Assembly: GCF_001270265.1 (NCBI RefSeq)
Contig: NZ_LGAP01000005.1
Span: 124,001-188,000 of the forward strand
Direction of reading: 5' to 3'
Source of the DNA: Ensifer adhaerens
GTDB lineage: Bacteria > Pseudomonadota > Alphaproteobacteria > Rhizobiales > Rhizobiaceae
Length of the DNA: 64,000 bases
Shown here in pieces: positions 8,917 to 18,319 of the stretch (the stretch's first letter is position 1; each line of letters starts with the position of its first letter). Position numbers and translations under genes: made by a program. The notes below the pieces were generated by a model. It saw only the letters and a program-made list of their open reading frames with translations. It ran no database searches and was not told the DNA's origin.

Positions 8917-9801
8917 TCAGGCGACCTGATGGTTCGCCATGCGCTCCAGTGCACGCACCAGGCCGGAGTGGTCGAGACCGCTGTCGCCATTGGCGGCGCA
9001 GTTGTTGAACAGTTCCTGGGTCGCAGCCGTGTTGGGCAGCGAGATGCCGAGGGATTTTGCGCCCTGCAGCGCCAGGTTCAGGTCCTTCTGATGCAGCGAG
9101 ATGCGGAAGCCCGGATCGAAGGTGCGCTTGATCATGCGCTCGCCATGCACTTCGAGAATGCGCGAGGAGGCAAAACCACCCATCAGCGCTTCGCGCACGC
9201 GCGCCGGGTCGGCGCCGGCCTTCGACGCAAAGACGAGCGCTTCGGAAACCGCTTCGATCGTCAGGGCAACGATGATCTGGTTGGCGACCTTGGTCACCTG
9301 GCCATCACCGCAATCGCCGACGAGGGTGATGTTCTTGCCCATCAGCTTGAACAACGGCAGGGCGCGGTCGAAACTCTCCTGCGAGCCGCCGGCCATGATC
9401 GAAAGCGAGGCGTTCTTGGCGCCGACTTCGCCGCCGGAGACCGGCGCATCGACGTACTCCGCACCGGTTTCGCGAACCTTCCTGGCGAACTCCTTGGTCT
9501 CGATCGGCGAGATCGAGCTCATGTCGATGACCAGCTTGCCCTTGGAAAGGCCATAGGCGACGCCGTTCTCGCCGAAGAGCACGTCCTTCACTTCAGGCGT
9601 ATCGGGCAACATCAGGATGATGGTGTCAACAGTCTCGGCAAGTGCCTTCGGCGTTTCAACGAACTTCAAGCCGTTGTCGAGCAGTTCCTGGCGCGGCGGG
9701 ATCGCAAACTTCGAGGTGATGATCGTGTGTCCGGCATCCTGCAGATGGCGTGCCATCGGCGTACCCATGATGCCCAGTCCAATAAAGCCGATCGTTGCCA
9801 T
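8917..9801 (-). CDS. glxR: Tartronate semialdehyde reductase (2-hydroxy-3-oxopropionate reductase)
   Basis: A 294-aa beta-hydroxyacid dehydrogenase that reduces tartronate semialdehyde to D-glycerate with NAD(P)H. The Rossmann motif G-F-I-G-L-G-I-M-G lies at residues 5-13, the substrate motif D-A-P-V-S-G-G at 118-124, and the catalytic lysine is K171 in Q-V-T-K-V-A-N-Q; length and motif positions match E. coli GlxR. ATG 9801 is preceded by AGGAG and follows the hyi stop by 5 bases. A longer in-frame reading back through hyi is not real coding sequence. It sits third in gcl-hyi-glxR-ttuD. Confidence 0.95.
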   Translation of the reverse strand: MATIGFIGLGIMGTPMARHLQDAGHTIITSKFAIPPRQELLDNGLKFVETPKALAETVDTIILMLPDTPEVKDVLFGENGVAYGLSKGKLVIDMSSISPIETKEFARKVRETGAEYVDAPVSGGEVGAKNASLSIMAGGSQESFDRALPLFKLMGKNITLVGDCGDGQVTKVANQIIVALTIEAVSEALVFASKAGADPARVREALMGGFASSRILEVHGERMIKRTFDPGFRISLHQKDLNLALQGAKSLGISLPNTAATQELFNNCAANGDSGLDHSGLVRALERMANHQVA

Positions 9802-9806
9802 TGTGC

Positions 9807-10622
9807 TTAACTCCTGATCTTGATGATGTCTGCGGATTGCGTGCGCTTGCGCTCGGCGCCAAGCCAGCCGAGGCCTTCGACCGTGGTCGTGCGCGGCTTG
9901 TATTCGCAGCCGATCCAGCCGTCGTAGCCTGCCTCTTCGAGTGCGTCGAAGACGTAGGGATAGTTGATCTCGCCGGTACCCGGTTCGTTGCGGCCGGGGT
10001 TGTCGGCAAGCTGGACGTGGGCGATGCGGCCGGCAAAGCGCCTGTAGGTGCCGATGAGTTCGCCCCGCGTGCGCTGCTGATGGTAGAGATCGTACTGGAT
10101 GAAGAGATTGTCGCTGCCGACCTCGTCGATGATCGAAGCGGCCTGCTCGACCGTGTTGAGATAGAAGCCGGGAATATCGAAGTGGTTGATCGGCTCGATC
10201 AGCAGGCGAATGCCCTGCTTGCCGAGTTCGCTTGCCGCAAGCCTGAGGTTGGCGACCAGCGTGTTGCGCAGCACGGCCTCCGGGACCCCGGCCGGCGCGA
10301 TGCCGACCAGGCAGTTGACCTGGCTGCAATCGAGCGCGGTCGCATAGTCGATGGCGCTGGCCACGCCCTTGCGGAACTCGTCGATCCGGTCGGGCAGGAT
10401 GGCGATACCGCGCTCGCCACCGGCCCAGTTGCCGGCCGGCAGGTTGTGCAGCACCTGTTTCAGACCGTAGCGCTGCAGCTCGGCGCGCAGGCTCACCTTC
10501 TCGAATTCGTAGGGGAAGAGATACTCGACGCCTTCGAAGCCGGCTTTTGCAGCAAGGGCAAAACGATCGAGGAACGGCGCCTCGGTAAACAGCATTGTCA
10601 GGTTCGCAGCGAACTTCGCCAT
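9807..10622 (-). CDS. hyi: Hydroxypyruvate isomerase
   Basis: A 271-aa TIM-barrel isomerase (AP-endonuclease 2 fold) that interconverts tartronate semialdehyde and hydroxypyruvate. Metal and catalytic residues of the family are visible: E143 (L-I-E-P), D178 (Q-Y-D-L-Y-H) and E240 (G-C-E-Y), as in E. coli Hyi. The conserved start M-x-K/R-F-A-A-N-L-T/S-M-L-F is present. AAGGAGG precedes ATG 10622, and the gene lies 26 bases downstream of gcl and 5 bases upstream of glxR, so the three genes are almost certainly co-transcribed. Confidence 0.95.
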   Translation of the reverse strand: MAKFAANLTMLFTEAPFLDRFALAAKAGFEGVEYLFPYEFEKVSLRAELQRYGLKQVLHNLPAGNWAGGERGIAILPDRIDEFRKGVASAIDYATALDCSQVNCLVGIAPAGVPEAVLRNTLVANLRLAASELGKQGIRLLIEPINHFDIPGFYLNTVEQAASIIDEVGSDNLFIQYDLYHQQRTRGELIGTYRRFAGRIAHVQLADNPGRNEPGTGEINYPYVFDALEEAGYDGWIGCEYKPRTTTVEGLGWLGAERKRTQSADIIKIRS

Positions 10623-10648
10623 GCGATGTTTCCTCCTTATGATTGTTT

Positions 10649-12433
10649 TCAGTCGAGAAGCGCTTCGATCGCGGTCGGTGCGTCCTCGCCGCGTGCCGCC
10701 AGCTCTTCGAACTCGACGACGGCGTTGATGTCCGCCCCCATGGCGATGTTGGTAACGCGCTCGAGGATGAACTCGATGACGACGGGAACCTGGTGTTCGT
10801 CCATCAGGGCACGTGCCCGGTCGAACGCTTCCTGGAACTCGTTGGGGCTGCGCACCCGGATCGCCTTGCAGCCGAGCCCTTCGGCGACGGCGACATGGTC
10901 GACGCCATAGCCCTTCTCCGCGTCTTCAGACGCATTGATGTTGTCGAAGGCGAGGCTGACTTCGAAGTCCATGTTGAAGCCGCGCTGCGCCTGGCGGATG
11001 AGGCCGAGGTAGGAATTATTCACGACCACGTGCAGATAGGGCAGCTTGTGCTGGGCACCGACCGCCAGTTCCTCGATCATGAACTGGAAATCGTAGTCGC
11101 CGGAGAGCGCGACGATCGGCCGATCGGGATCGGCGGCACGCACGCCAAGGGCAGCCGGCAGGGTCCAGCCGAGCGGGCCGGCCTGGCCGCAATTGATCCA
11201 GTTGCGCGGCTTGTAGACATGCAGGAACTGGGCGCCGGCGATCTGGCTGAGGCCGATGGTCGAGACATAGCAGGTGTCGCGGCCGAAGGCCTTGTTCATC
11301 TCTTCATAGACACGCTGGGGCTTGAGCGGCGTCTGGTCGAAATGGGTCTTGCGCAGCATGGTCCGCTTGCGCTCGCGGCACTCCTCCGCCCAGCTCGACC
11401 AGTCGCGCAGCTTGCCGGCCGTCTTCCACTCGGTTGCAACGTCGAGGAAAAGCTTCAGTGCCGCGCCGGCATCGGACACGATGCCGAAGTCCGGAGCGAA
11501 GACTCGGCCGATCTGCGTCGGTTCGATATCGACGTGCACGAACTTTCGACCCTCGGTATAGATCGGGACGTTGCCTGTGTGGCGGTTTGCCCAGCGGTTG
11601 CCGACGCCGAGCACGAAGTCGGAGGCGAGCATGTTGGCGTTGCCGTAACGATGCGACGTCTGCAGGCCGCACATGCCGGCCATCAGCGGATGATCGTCCG
11701 GGATCGTGCCCCAGCCCATCAGGGTCGGAATAACCGGAATGCCGGTGATCTCGGCAAATTCCGTCAAGAGGTCCGAGGCATCGGCGTTGATGATGCCGCC
11801 ACCGGCGACGATCAATGGCCGTTCGGCCTCGTTCAGCATCGCGATCGCCTTTTCGGCCTGCGCACGCGTTGCCTTCGGCTTGTAGGGTTCAAGCGGCTCG
11901 TAGGTTTCGGGATCGAACTCGATCTCAGCCAGCTGAACATCGACCGGCAGGTCGATCAGGACCGGCCCCGGCCGCCCGGAGCGCATCAGGTGGAAAGCCT
12001 TCTGGAAGACGAAGGGCACCAGCGCCGGTTCCATGACGGTAACGGCCCACTTGGTGACGGGTGCGGCGATCTTGGCGATATCGACCGCCTGGAAATCTTC
12101 CTTGTCCAGACGGGCGCGCGGCGCCTGGCCGGTGATGCAAAGGATCGGGATCGAGTCGGCGGAGGCGGAATAAAGACCAGTGATCATGTCGGTGCCGGCC
12201 GGGCCCGATGTGCCGATGCAGACGCCGATGTTGCCGTGCTTGGCGCGGGTATAGCCTTCCGCCATATGCGAAGCGCCCTCGACGTGGCGGGCAAGGATGT
12301 GCCGAACCGAGCCGCGCGCCCTGAGAGCGGAATAAAACGGATTGATGGCCGCACCGGGGACACCGAAAGCACAATCGATGCCCTCTTTTTCGAGAACGTA
12401 AACAGCCGCATCGACGGCGCGCATCTTAGCCAT
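10649..12433 (-). CDS. gcl: Glyoxylate carboligase
   Basis: A 594-aa ThDP-dependent enzyme that joins two glyoxylates to tartronate semialdehyde with release of CO2. It is very similar to E. coli Gcl over its full length. V51 (in R-H-V-E-G-A-S-H) occupies the position where most ThDP enzymes have a catalytic glutamate, a hallmark of Gcl. The N-terminal Pyr domain, central FAD/ADP-binding domain and C-terminal PP domain (G-D-Y-D-F-Q-F to V-N-N-S-Y-L-G, the ThDP motif) follow in order. ATG 12433 has GGAGGAG just upstream; an upstream in-frame start is rejected. It is the first gene of the operon, divergent from an IclR-type regulator with a shared palindrome between them. Confidence 0.96.
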   Translation of the reverse strand: MAKMRAVDAAVYVLEKEGIDCAFGVPGAAINPFYSALRARGSVRHILARHVEGASHMAEGYTRAKHGNIGVCIGTSGPAGTDMITGLYSASADSIPILCITGQAPRARLDKEDFQAVDIAKIAAPVTKWAVTVMEPALVPFVFQKAFHLMRSGRPGPVLIDLPVDVQLAEIEFDPETYEPLEPYKPKATRAQAEKAIAMLNEAERPLIVAGGGIINADASDLLTEFAEITGIPVIPTLMGWGTIPDDHPLMAGMCGLQTSHRYGNANMLASDFVLGVGNRWANRHTGNVPIYTEGRKFVHVDIEPTQIGRVFAPDFGIVSDAGAALKLFLDVATEWKTAGKLRDWSSWAEECRERKRTMLRKTHFDQTPLKPQRVYEEMNKAFGRDTCYVSTIGLSQIAGAQFLHVYKPRNWINCGQAGPLGWTLPAALGVRAADPDRPIVALSGDYDFQFMIEELAVGAQHKLPYLHVVVNNSYLGLIRQAQRGFNMDFEVSLAFDNINASEDAEKGYGVDHVAVAEGLGCKAIRVRSPNEFQEAFDRARALMDEHQVPVVIEFILERVTNIAMGADINAVVEFEELAARGEDAPTAIEALLD

Positions 12434-12500
12434 GGAAACTCCTCCTATTTGATGAAACGATAGCCCATTAATAGCGATATGCAACAACTAAATGGGATGC

Positions 12501-12519
12501 ATTTCCACCAGATGGAAAT
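12501..12519. promoter_or_regulatory. Candidate IclR-type operator between gcl and regulator
   Basis: ATTTCCA-CCAGA-TGGAAAT is a perfect 7-base inverted repeat with a 5-base spacer, in the 169-base divergent region. Its half-site resembles the TGGAAA/TTTCCA half-sites known for IclR-family regulators, and the adjacent gene encodes one. It lies 68 bases upstream of gcl and 83 bases upstream of the regulator gene. Confidence 0.6.
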
Positions 12520-12602
12520 AAACATCTTCAAGAATTTCGAAACAATCGATCCTGGTCCTGCTAGAGGATGATAGGAATGACTCGGCGGTTGGAGGATGGA
12601 TC

Positions 12603-13424
12603 ATGGATGCGACAGGCAAGGGAAAACGCGGTCGGAAGGCAGGCGAAAACGCAGCCCCCGGCTCCGTGCAGGTGCTCGACCGCAGCTTGACGCTCCTGGC
12701 AATCGTTGCCGAGAACGACGGCTCGACACTGACCAACTTGTCCGACGTCACAGGGATGGCGCCATCGACCGTGCACCGGCTGCTGACGTCGCTGGCCAAC
12801 CACGGCATGGTGATGAACGACCCCGACACCGGCGCCTGGACGATCGGCCTCAAGGCCTTCGAGATCGGCAACGCCTATCTGCGCTTCCGCAAGCTCGGCA
12901 CCATCAGCCGCCCGTTCCTGAAACAGCTGATGGAAGAAAGCGGCGAGACCGCCAACATCGGCATCGAGGAAGGTGGAGATGTCGTCTTCATCTCGCAGGT
13001 GGAAAGCCATGCCCCGATGCGGGCCTTCTTTCGCCCCGGCCGGCGTGGGCCAATCCATGCATCGGGCATCGGCAAGGCGATCCTGTCGACATGGGCCGAC
13101 AAGGATGTCGCACATCTGCTGGCCGGCCGCGAGCTGGCGCATTTCACTGACAAGACACGCGACAACCTGCCGGCCCTGCTGCAGGACATTCAGAAAATCC
13201 GCCAACGCGGCTGGTCGATTGACGACGAGGAACATACGCTCGGCATGCGCTGTGTGGCCGCGCCGATCTTCAACGAGTACGGCGAAACGATCGCCGGGAT
13301 CTCGATCTCAGGACCATCCGTGCGCGTCAATGACGACAAGCTCTCGGTGCTTGGACCGGTCGTGCGCGAGCGCGCCGATGCCCTGACCCGGGCCATGGGC
13401 GGCAAGCGGCCGGAAGAGCTATAG
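12603..13424 (+). CDS. IclR-family regulator, AllR-like
   Basis: A 273-aa IclR-type transcription factor. Residues about 20-80 form the winged helix-turn-helix (T-N-L-S-D-V-T-G-M-A-P-S-T-V-H-R-L); residues 95-265 form the GAF-like effector domain, with H-A-S-G-I-G-K-A and G-I-S-I-S-G-P-S motifs. It resembles E. coli AllR, the glyoxylate/allantoin-responsive repressor of gcl, including the D-E-E-H segment. GGAGG at 12591-12595 supports ATG 12603. Divergence from gcl with an IclR-like palindrome between them points to local control of glyoxylate use and probably autoregulation. Binding of glyoxylate is inferred from the family. Confidence 0.85.
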   Translation: MDATGKGKRGRKAGENAAPGSVQVLDRSLTLLAIVAENDGSTLTNLSDVTGMAPSTVHRLLTSLANHGMVMNDPDTGAWTIGLKAFEIGNAYLRFRKLGTISRPFLKQLMEESGETANIGIEEGGDVVFISQVESHAPMRAFFRPGRRGPIHASGIGKAILSTWADKDVAHLLAGRELAHFTDKTRDNLPALLQDIQKIRQRGWSIDDEEHTLGMRCVAAPIFNEYGETIAGISISGPSVRVNDDKLSVLGPVVRERADALTRAMGGKRPEEL

Positions 13425-13479
13425 CACGCTCCCGACCGCTCCCTTCGATCCCGGGTTTCGGTGGGTGTCACGGCATCGC

Positions 13480-14583
13480 TCAACCGAATGACAGTTCGCG
13501 CCAGGCGCCGGCGCTTGGCGGGCCGCCGGTTACCCAGCCGCGGATCGCCCCGCCGATTTCATAGACCACCGCGCCGATCGACATCAGTTGTGTTTGCCCC
13601 ATGTCCGGACGACGTTCCATGGAGATCGCTGCGCCTTCTCGCCGGCTGGCGAGGGCGGCTTTGATATTCTCAACCGTCCGCCCCTGCGCGTCACAGAGCT
13701 CTGCGTGGAGCGAAGAGAGACGTGCCTTCGAGTTCTCGCTTGCCGCAGCGTCCGTCCGAAGGTCCAGGCTCACCAGAGGGTGGTTGGTATGAAGGATCCG
13801 TCCGTTCTGTGCCGCGACCTCACGCGCTCCGGCGGCAGAGCACTCCAGGGCAAACACGTTCCAGCGGTCGCCGATCAGGTAGTTCTGTCCGGAGGCGTGC
13901 GGGACGCCCACCAGGAAGCGTTTTGCGTCGGTCGCGCTTTCGCGTGCCAGCGCGCCGCGCATCACGAAGGCAACCGGCAGGCCGTCCGGCCGTGAACGCA
14001 GGCCTGAAAGCGTGTTGACACAGATGCCCAGCCCTCGGCCCGAGAAGCCCATGAGCCCGATCATGCCGGCAGACGTGAAAACCAGCGACGGCGTACCGTT
14101 TTTTCCGCGCAGCTTCAGAAGCGCCTGCGCGCCGTCGTGCCAGGCGGGCAGATCCATGGTCTGTCCCATCGCCGTTACATCACGGCCGGACGGCGCGATG
14201 GCGGCGCCGCTGCAATGTCCATCATGTGCGGCGCGGCCGAACCACCATTCCTCGTCCATAAGCTGCATTGCATAGGCGGTCTCTGGGTCGATCCCGGCTC
14301 CTTCGGCGATACCCAAGACCTCCTCCATCAATTCCGGGGTGTGGCGCTCGATGGCGGCGCGAAACCCCGTCTCTTTCAAAAGCCGCTCGAAAAACGACGA
14401 AGGGGCCTCACCATAGTCGGCCGCTGTCGCACTCTGCCAGCGCTCGATCTTTTCGCGGATCGGCAAGCGGAGCGCCTCGCCATGTTCCCGGCCGCGCGCC
14501 CGCGGCTCCGGCGAGACGCAGTCGACGATCGGCAGCCGCTCCGTCGTCATCGCGGGAGCCATCAATGCAGACGATCGGCTCAT
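13480..14583 (-). CDS. C45-family acyltransferase-like hydrolase
   Basis: A 367-aa protein of the peptidase C45 / acyl-CoA:6-aminopenicillanate acyltransferase (IAT) family, Ntn hydrolases that activate themselves by cutting before a cysteine. Family features: N-terminal helical part, then D-E-E-W-W, then the candidate nucleophile C124 in D-G-H-C-S-G-A, and later N-T-L-S-G-L and H-T-N-H-P segments. The residue before the cysteine is His, whereas fungal IAT has Gly-Cys. Start ATG 14583 lies one base after the dmpA stop; an in-frame start 18 bases earlier would overlap dmpA. Co-transcription with dmpA suggests cleavage of N-acylated or capped peptides. The substrate is unknown. Confidence 0.75.
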   Translation of the reverse strand: MSRSSALMAPAMTTERLPIVDCVSPEPRARGREHGEALRLPIREKIERWQSATAADYGEAPSSFFERLLKETGFRAAIERHTPELMEEVLGIAEGAGIDPETAYAMQLMDEEWWFGRAAHDGHCSGAAIAPSGRDVTAMGQTMDLPAWHDGAQALLKLRGKNGTPSLVFTSAGMIGLMGFSGRGLGICVNTLSGLRSRPDGLPVAFVMRGALARESATDAKRFLVGVPHASGQNYLIGDRWNVFALECSAAGAREVAAQNGRILHTNHPLVSLDLRTDAAASENSKARLSSLHAELCDAQGRTVENIKAALASRREGAAISMERRPDMGQTQLMSIGAVVYEIGGAIRGWVTGGPPSAGAWRELSFG

Positions 14584-14584
14584 G

Positions 14585-15700
14585 TCACGCCATCCTTCCA
14601 TACCGCGCGAGTACGCCCACCAGCGCAGCCGGATCGATCGCGCGGCATACTTTGCCCGCGGGCTTCAGCGTCTCCATGTCTTCGGCCGCCAGCATGGCGT
14701 TGACGATCGCCTCATCAACCGCACGGACGGTCGCCAGATAGATCGGGTCGAACCATTCGTCAGGGATGCATTCCATCTGCCGGCGCGCGTCGATGAATTC
14801 GTCGCGCGTGATCTGGTTGGCGGTACTGAAAGCGAGAAACATGTCGCCGGAATTATTGCCCCCGGGCGTGCCGTGGCGGCCGATACCGATCGCGCCGCGC
14901 TGGGCAACGCGTTCGAGCTGGTGCGGCAACATCGGAATGTCCGTCGCGATCACGACGATGATCGAACCCTGTTCGGTGGAACGCAGCCTGTCTGCGGTCA
15001 GATGGCGCCCGACGGGCGCGCCGAGGACCGTGAACCAGTCGCGCAGACCATGGTTGGCCTGCACCAGCACCCCGACGGTGAAGTCCTGGCCGTCGAGCCG
15101 GACGACTTGCGACGCGGTGCCGGTTCCACCCTTGAACTCGTAGGCGACCATGCCGGTACCGCCGCCGACATTGCCTTCGGCGATCCGCCCGCTCGCGGCC
15201 GACTCGATTGCCGCCCGCGCGTGATGCGGGCGTACGTGTAGCCCGTTGATATCGTTCAGTGTGCCATCATAGGTCTCGCCAACGACCGGCAGCGCCCAGA
15301 CGTGCTTTGCCCTGTAATCCTCTGCATGATGCTCGATCATCCATGAGGTTACGGCTTCATGGACCGCGCCAACACTGTGGGTATTCGTGATGCAGATCGG
15401 TCCGTAGAAGTGGCCGGCATGCTTGATCCACTGTACGCCCGTCACTTCCCCGTTGCCATTCAGCGCATGGAAGCCGGCCCAGACCGGCTTCATCGCCTTG
15501 TCCCTGCCGCGCGGAAGAATTGCCGTCACGCCGGTGCGTACCGGCCCGTGGCCCTGCCGCAAGGCGCCCACCCCTTCGATGATCGTCGAATAGCCGACAA
15601 GAACCCCCGGAACGTCGGTTATCGCGTTAGACGGGCCGGCCTCCCCTTCGAAGGCGAGACCAAGCTCGCGGGCGCGCAATTTCTTTGCTGACTGGTGCAT
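14585..15700 (-). CDS. dmpA: DmpA-like L-aminopeptidase/D-esterase, family P1
   Basis: A 371-aa Ntn-type aminopeptidase related to DmpA of Ochrobactrum and to the beta-peptidyl aminopeptidases BapA. The precursor is expected to cut itself between G245 and S246 (E-Q-G-S-I-I-V-V), freeing the serine nucleophile; DmpA cuts at the equivalent G249-S250. Other family motifs are N-T-H-S-V-G, the V-V-G-E-T-Y-D-G-x-L-N-D segment and G-N-V-G-G-G-T-G-M. No signal peptide is seen, so it probably acts in the cytoplasm on imported peptides. It is first in a two-gene leftward operon with the C45 enzyme, back to back with a dipeptide-type importer. Confidence 0.9.
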   Translation of the reverse strand: MHQSAKKLRARELGLAFEGEAGPSNAITDVPGVLVGYSTIIEGVGALRQGHGPVRTGVTAILPRGRDKAMKPVWAGFHALNGNGEVTGVQWIKHAGHFYGPICITNTHSVGAVHEAVTSWMIEHHAEDYRAKHVWALPVVGETYDGTLNDINGLHVRPHHARAAIESAASGRIAEGNVGGGTGMVAYEFKGGTGTASQVVRLDGQDFTVGVLVQANHGLRDWFTVLGAPVGRHLTADRLRSTEQGSIIVVIATDIPMLPHQLERVAQRGAIGIGRHGTPGGNNSGDMFLAFSTANQITRDEFIDARRQMECIPDEWFDPIYLATVRAVDEAIVNAMLAAEDMETLKPAGKVCRAIDPAALVGVLARYGRMA

Positions 15701-15732
15701 TTCATTCCTCTTTGATATTTAACCAACAGTGA

Positions 15733-15761
15733 TTGACATGTTTGTTGTATTCATATCAGAT
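15733..15761 (+). promoter_or_regulatory. Candidate sigma-70 promoter for peptide importer
   Basis: TTGACA at 15733-15738 is a perfect -35 hexamer; TCAGAT at 15756-15761 is a weak -10 with a 17-base spacer, and alternatives such as TATCAG overlap it. It is in the 113-base divergent gap before the binding-protein gene at 15814. Purely sequence-based. Confidence 0.35.
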
Positions 15762-15813
15762 TGAGAATGAAAGGGGCGACGATCTCCTTTCCGCAAAAAC
15801 GGGAGAACTAAAG

Positions 15814-17328
15814 ATGCATTGGCACGGTAACGCCGCCGCGGGCATAGCGATGGCACTTTCCCTTCTGGCGGCGCTCCCCGCCGCTTCGGCTGAGGCGCCG
15901 ATCCGTATCGGCTCGCCCTACGCGACGAGCACGCTCGACCCGATGCGCTCGGCCGCGGCGGGCAACATCGAAACATTCGGACAACTCTATTCGCGACTGC
16001 TGCGCCGTGGCGCCGACGGCGCGCTGGAACCGGGCCTCGCGGTATCCTGGGATATTTCCGCCGACGGAACGGTGGTGACCCTGAAGCTTCGGGATGCAAA
16101 TTTCTCCGACGGCAGCCCGATCAGCGCCGCCGATGTGGCCTTCAGTCTGCTGCGCGTCCGCGACGACGCGGAATCGGCCTATGCCGCCCCCCTGCAGCAG
16201 TTGAAGGAGGCCCGCGCGGAAGGCGACAAGACCGTCGTGCTGACGCTGAAGCACCCCTTCGCGCCCTTCCTCGGCAATCTCGAAGTCTTCAATGCCGGCA
16301 TCGTCTCCAAGGCCGATGTCGAGAAGCGCGGCAAGGATGCCTTCACCAAGGACCCGGTGACATCCGGACCCTACATGGTCGGCGAGTGGCGCCCGAACGA
16401 CCGGCTGATCCTGAAACCCAATCCGAACTATTGGCGGGTGGGCTATCCGAAGAATGCCGGCGCGGAGCTGATCGAGGTTCCGGATGCGAACACGCGTGTC
16501 TCGATGATGCTGTCGGGCGAGCTTGATGCCGCGCGCGACATTCCCTGGTCGCGCGTGTCGGAAATCCAGGCACGCGAGGGGCTCACACTTCCCCTCGAGC
16601 CATCGACGGTGATCTACATGACGCTGTTGAACGAGATGAAGCCGCCGTTCGATGACATCAAGGTCCGCCAGGCGGCGGCTCACGCGTTGGATGCACCGGC
16701 GATCGCCAAGGCAATGACGCTCGGACACGCCAAGCGCGCGACGACGACGCTGCCCGCCGTGGATTACCATGCCGCGGACTACCCCGGCATCGACTACGAT
16801 CCGGCGAAGGCCAAGGCCCTGCTCGCAGAGTCGAACTACAAAGGCGAAGAACTTGTCATCCTGGCAAGCTCATCCGGCGACAACGACAAGCTCTCCGTGT
16901 TGATCCAGGCGCAATGGACCGCGGTCGGCATCAAGTCGAAGATCGAAAAGGTCGATCGCGGTGTCTGGTGGGAGCGCATCCCCGCCGGCGACTACCACGC
17001 GTCGGCAAGCTGGTGGTACAACGAAACGCTGGACCCGGACCTTGCCGTTCGTTGGGCGCTTTGCGGCTCCTGCGGCAGCAAAAGCTTCTACACCGGCTAC
17101 AACAACAAGCATGTCGACGAGATGACCGAGGCGGCGGCGAGAGAACTCGACAAGGCGAAGCGTGCCGAGCTCTACCGTGAAATCCAGGCAACTACGACCA
17201 CGGAAGTGTCACAGATCCCGCTCTTTTACGCTCCCTACGCCAACGCCTACAGCGATCGCATCAAGGGTCTCGGCATGAACCCGATGCTGCAATGGTCCCT
17301 GGAGGAAACAACGGTCGCCGGCGAGTGA
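15814..17328 (+). CDS. Peptide-type ABC transporter substrate-binding protein
   Basis: A 504-aa periplasmic solute-binding protein of the SBP_bac_5 (DppA/OppA) class. An N-terminal signal peptide (hydrophobic M-A-L-S-L-L-A-A-L, cleavage likely after A-A-S-A) is followed by the classic opening of the family (T-S-T-L-D-P-M-R-S) and the L-K-L-R-D-A-N-F-S-D-G-S-P-I-S-A-A-D-V motif. ATG 15814 follows GGGAGA; an upstream in-frame start would spoil the signal peptide. It is the first gene of a five-gene rightward operon (binding protein, two permeases, double ATPase, RpiR regulator). The DmpA neighbour suggests peptides or beta-peptides as cargo. Confidence 0.9.
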   Translation: MHWHGNAAAGIAMALSLLAALPAASAEAPIRIGSPYATSTLDPMRSAAAGNIETFGQLYSRLLRRGADGALEPGLAVSWDISADGTVVTLKLRDANFSDGSPISAADVAFSLLRVRDDAESAYAAPLQQLKEARAEGDKTVVLTLKHPFAPFLGNLEVFNAGIVSKADVEKRGKDAFTKDPVTSGPYMVGEWRPNDRLILKPNPNYWRVGYPKNAGAELIEVPDANTRVSMMLSGELDAARDIPWSRVSEIQAREGLTLPLEPSTVIYMTLLNEMKPPFDDIKVRQAAAHALDAPAIAKAMTLGHAKRATTTLPAVDYHAADYPGIDYDPAKAKALLAESNYKGEELVILASSSGDNDKLSVLIQAQWTAVGIKSKIEKVDRGVWWERIPAGDYHASASWWYNETLDPDLAVRWALCGSCGSKSFYTGYNNKHVDEMTEAAARELDKAKRAELYREIQATTTTEVSQIPLFYAPYANAYSDRIKGLGMNPMLQWSLEETTVAGE

Positions 17329-17380
17329 ACGCCCGCCGCCGCCGTCGCGCTGTCGTCCGAGAAATGGTTTGAGGTTTCCA

Positions 17381-18319
17381 ATGCCGTTCTTGTTTGCCCT
17401 CGGGCAACGTCTGCTCCAACTGATTCCGGTCTTGATCGGGATCAGCGTGGTCAGCTTTCTTCTGGTGCAACTATCGCCGGGCGATCCGATCCGCCTGCTT
17501 CTCGGCGACCGCGCGACGGCAGAGGCCGTGGCACAGCTACGTGAGCAATATGGTTTCGACCGACCGTTGATCGTGCAGTATTTCTCGTATGTGTCGAACG
17601 TTCTGCAGGGCGATCTCGGCCGCTCGATCCGTTATCAGTTGCCGGTGGAGAGCTTGATCCTCGATTTTCTTCCTCCGACGCTTTTCCTGATCGGCTATGT
17701 CGTCGCAATCAGCGTTCCGACAACGGTTGTGCTGGCGATCGTGTCGGCGCGCTGCCGCGATCGCTGGCCCGATCACCTCATTCGCGCGGCTGCCATCCTG
17801 GGCATGACCATTCCCGTCTTCTGGTTGGCGCTGATGATGTCGCGGCTCTTCGGCGTGGAGCTCGGCTGGTTTCCAGTTAGCGGTTACGGCGACGGGTTCG
17901 TGGGGCATCTCCACCATCTCTTCCTGCCGGCGATAAGCACATCGACATGGCTCATACCGCTACTCCTGCGCAACCTGCGGGCAGCGCTGATCAACGAATC
18001 GGAATCCGACTACGTCACGGCCAGCCGCTCCAAGGGGCTCGGCGAAGGCTATATCTTCCGGCGCCACGTTCTGGTCAATTCCGTGCTGCCCACGCTCAAT
18101 CTGCTCGGCGTCATGATCGCCTTCCTCATCGGCAGCTCCGTCGTCGTCGAGATCATCTATGCGGTGCCGGGGCTTGGCACGCTGATGGTCAGCGCGGTTC
18201 TCGGACGCGATTACTACGTCATTCAGGGGCTGACCCTGTTCTATGCGATCGCGACCGTGATCGTGACGCTCACGATCGATATCCTTTCCGCCATGATAGA
18301 TCCCAGGGTGAAATTATGA
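17381..18319 (+). CDS. Dipeptide-type ABC permease, DppB-like
   Basis: A 312-aa inner-membrane permease of the DppB/OppB family with about six transmembrane segments. The first helix (L-I-P-V-L-I-G-I-S-V-V-S-F) is followed by the conserved P-G-D-P motif and a periplasmic loop. The EAA-type cytoplasmic loop (A-S-R-S-K-G-L-G-E-G-Y-I-F-R-R-H-V) contacts the ATPase. ATG 17381 has GAGG at 17371-17374. Its stop overlaps the next permease's ATG by four bases, showing translational coupling. Confidence 0.92.
   Translation: MPFLFALGQRLLQLIPVLIGISVVSFLLVQLSPGDPIRLLLGDRATAEAVAQLREQYGFDRPLIVQYFSYVSNVLQGDLGRSIRYQLPVESLILDFLPPTLFLIGYVVAISVPTTVVLAIVSARCRDRWPDHLIRAAAILGMTIPVFWLALMMSRLFGVELGWFPVSGYGDGFVGHLHHLFLPAISTSTWLIPLLLRNLRAALINESESDYVTASRSKGLGEGYIFRRHVLVNSVLPTLNLLGVMIAFLIGSSVVVEIIYAVPGLGTLMVSAVLGRDYYVIQGLTLFYAIATVIVTLTIDILSAMIDPRVKL

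Noticed and set aside
9802-10329. N-terminal extension of glxR through hyi
   Set aside because: In-frame by chance; the GlxR family starts at 9801 with a good ribosome site, and the extension is antiphase to hyi.
10649-12433. Loss of catalytic glutamate in Gcl as a defect
   Set aside because: V51 at this position is normal for glyoxylate carboligases.
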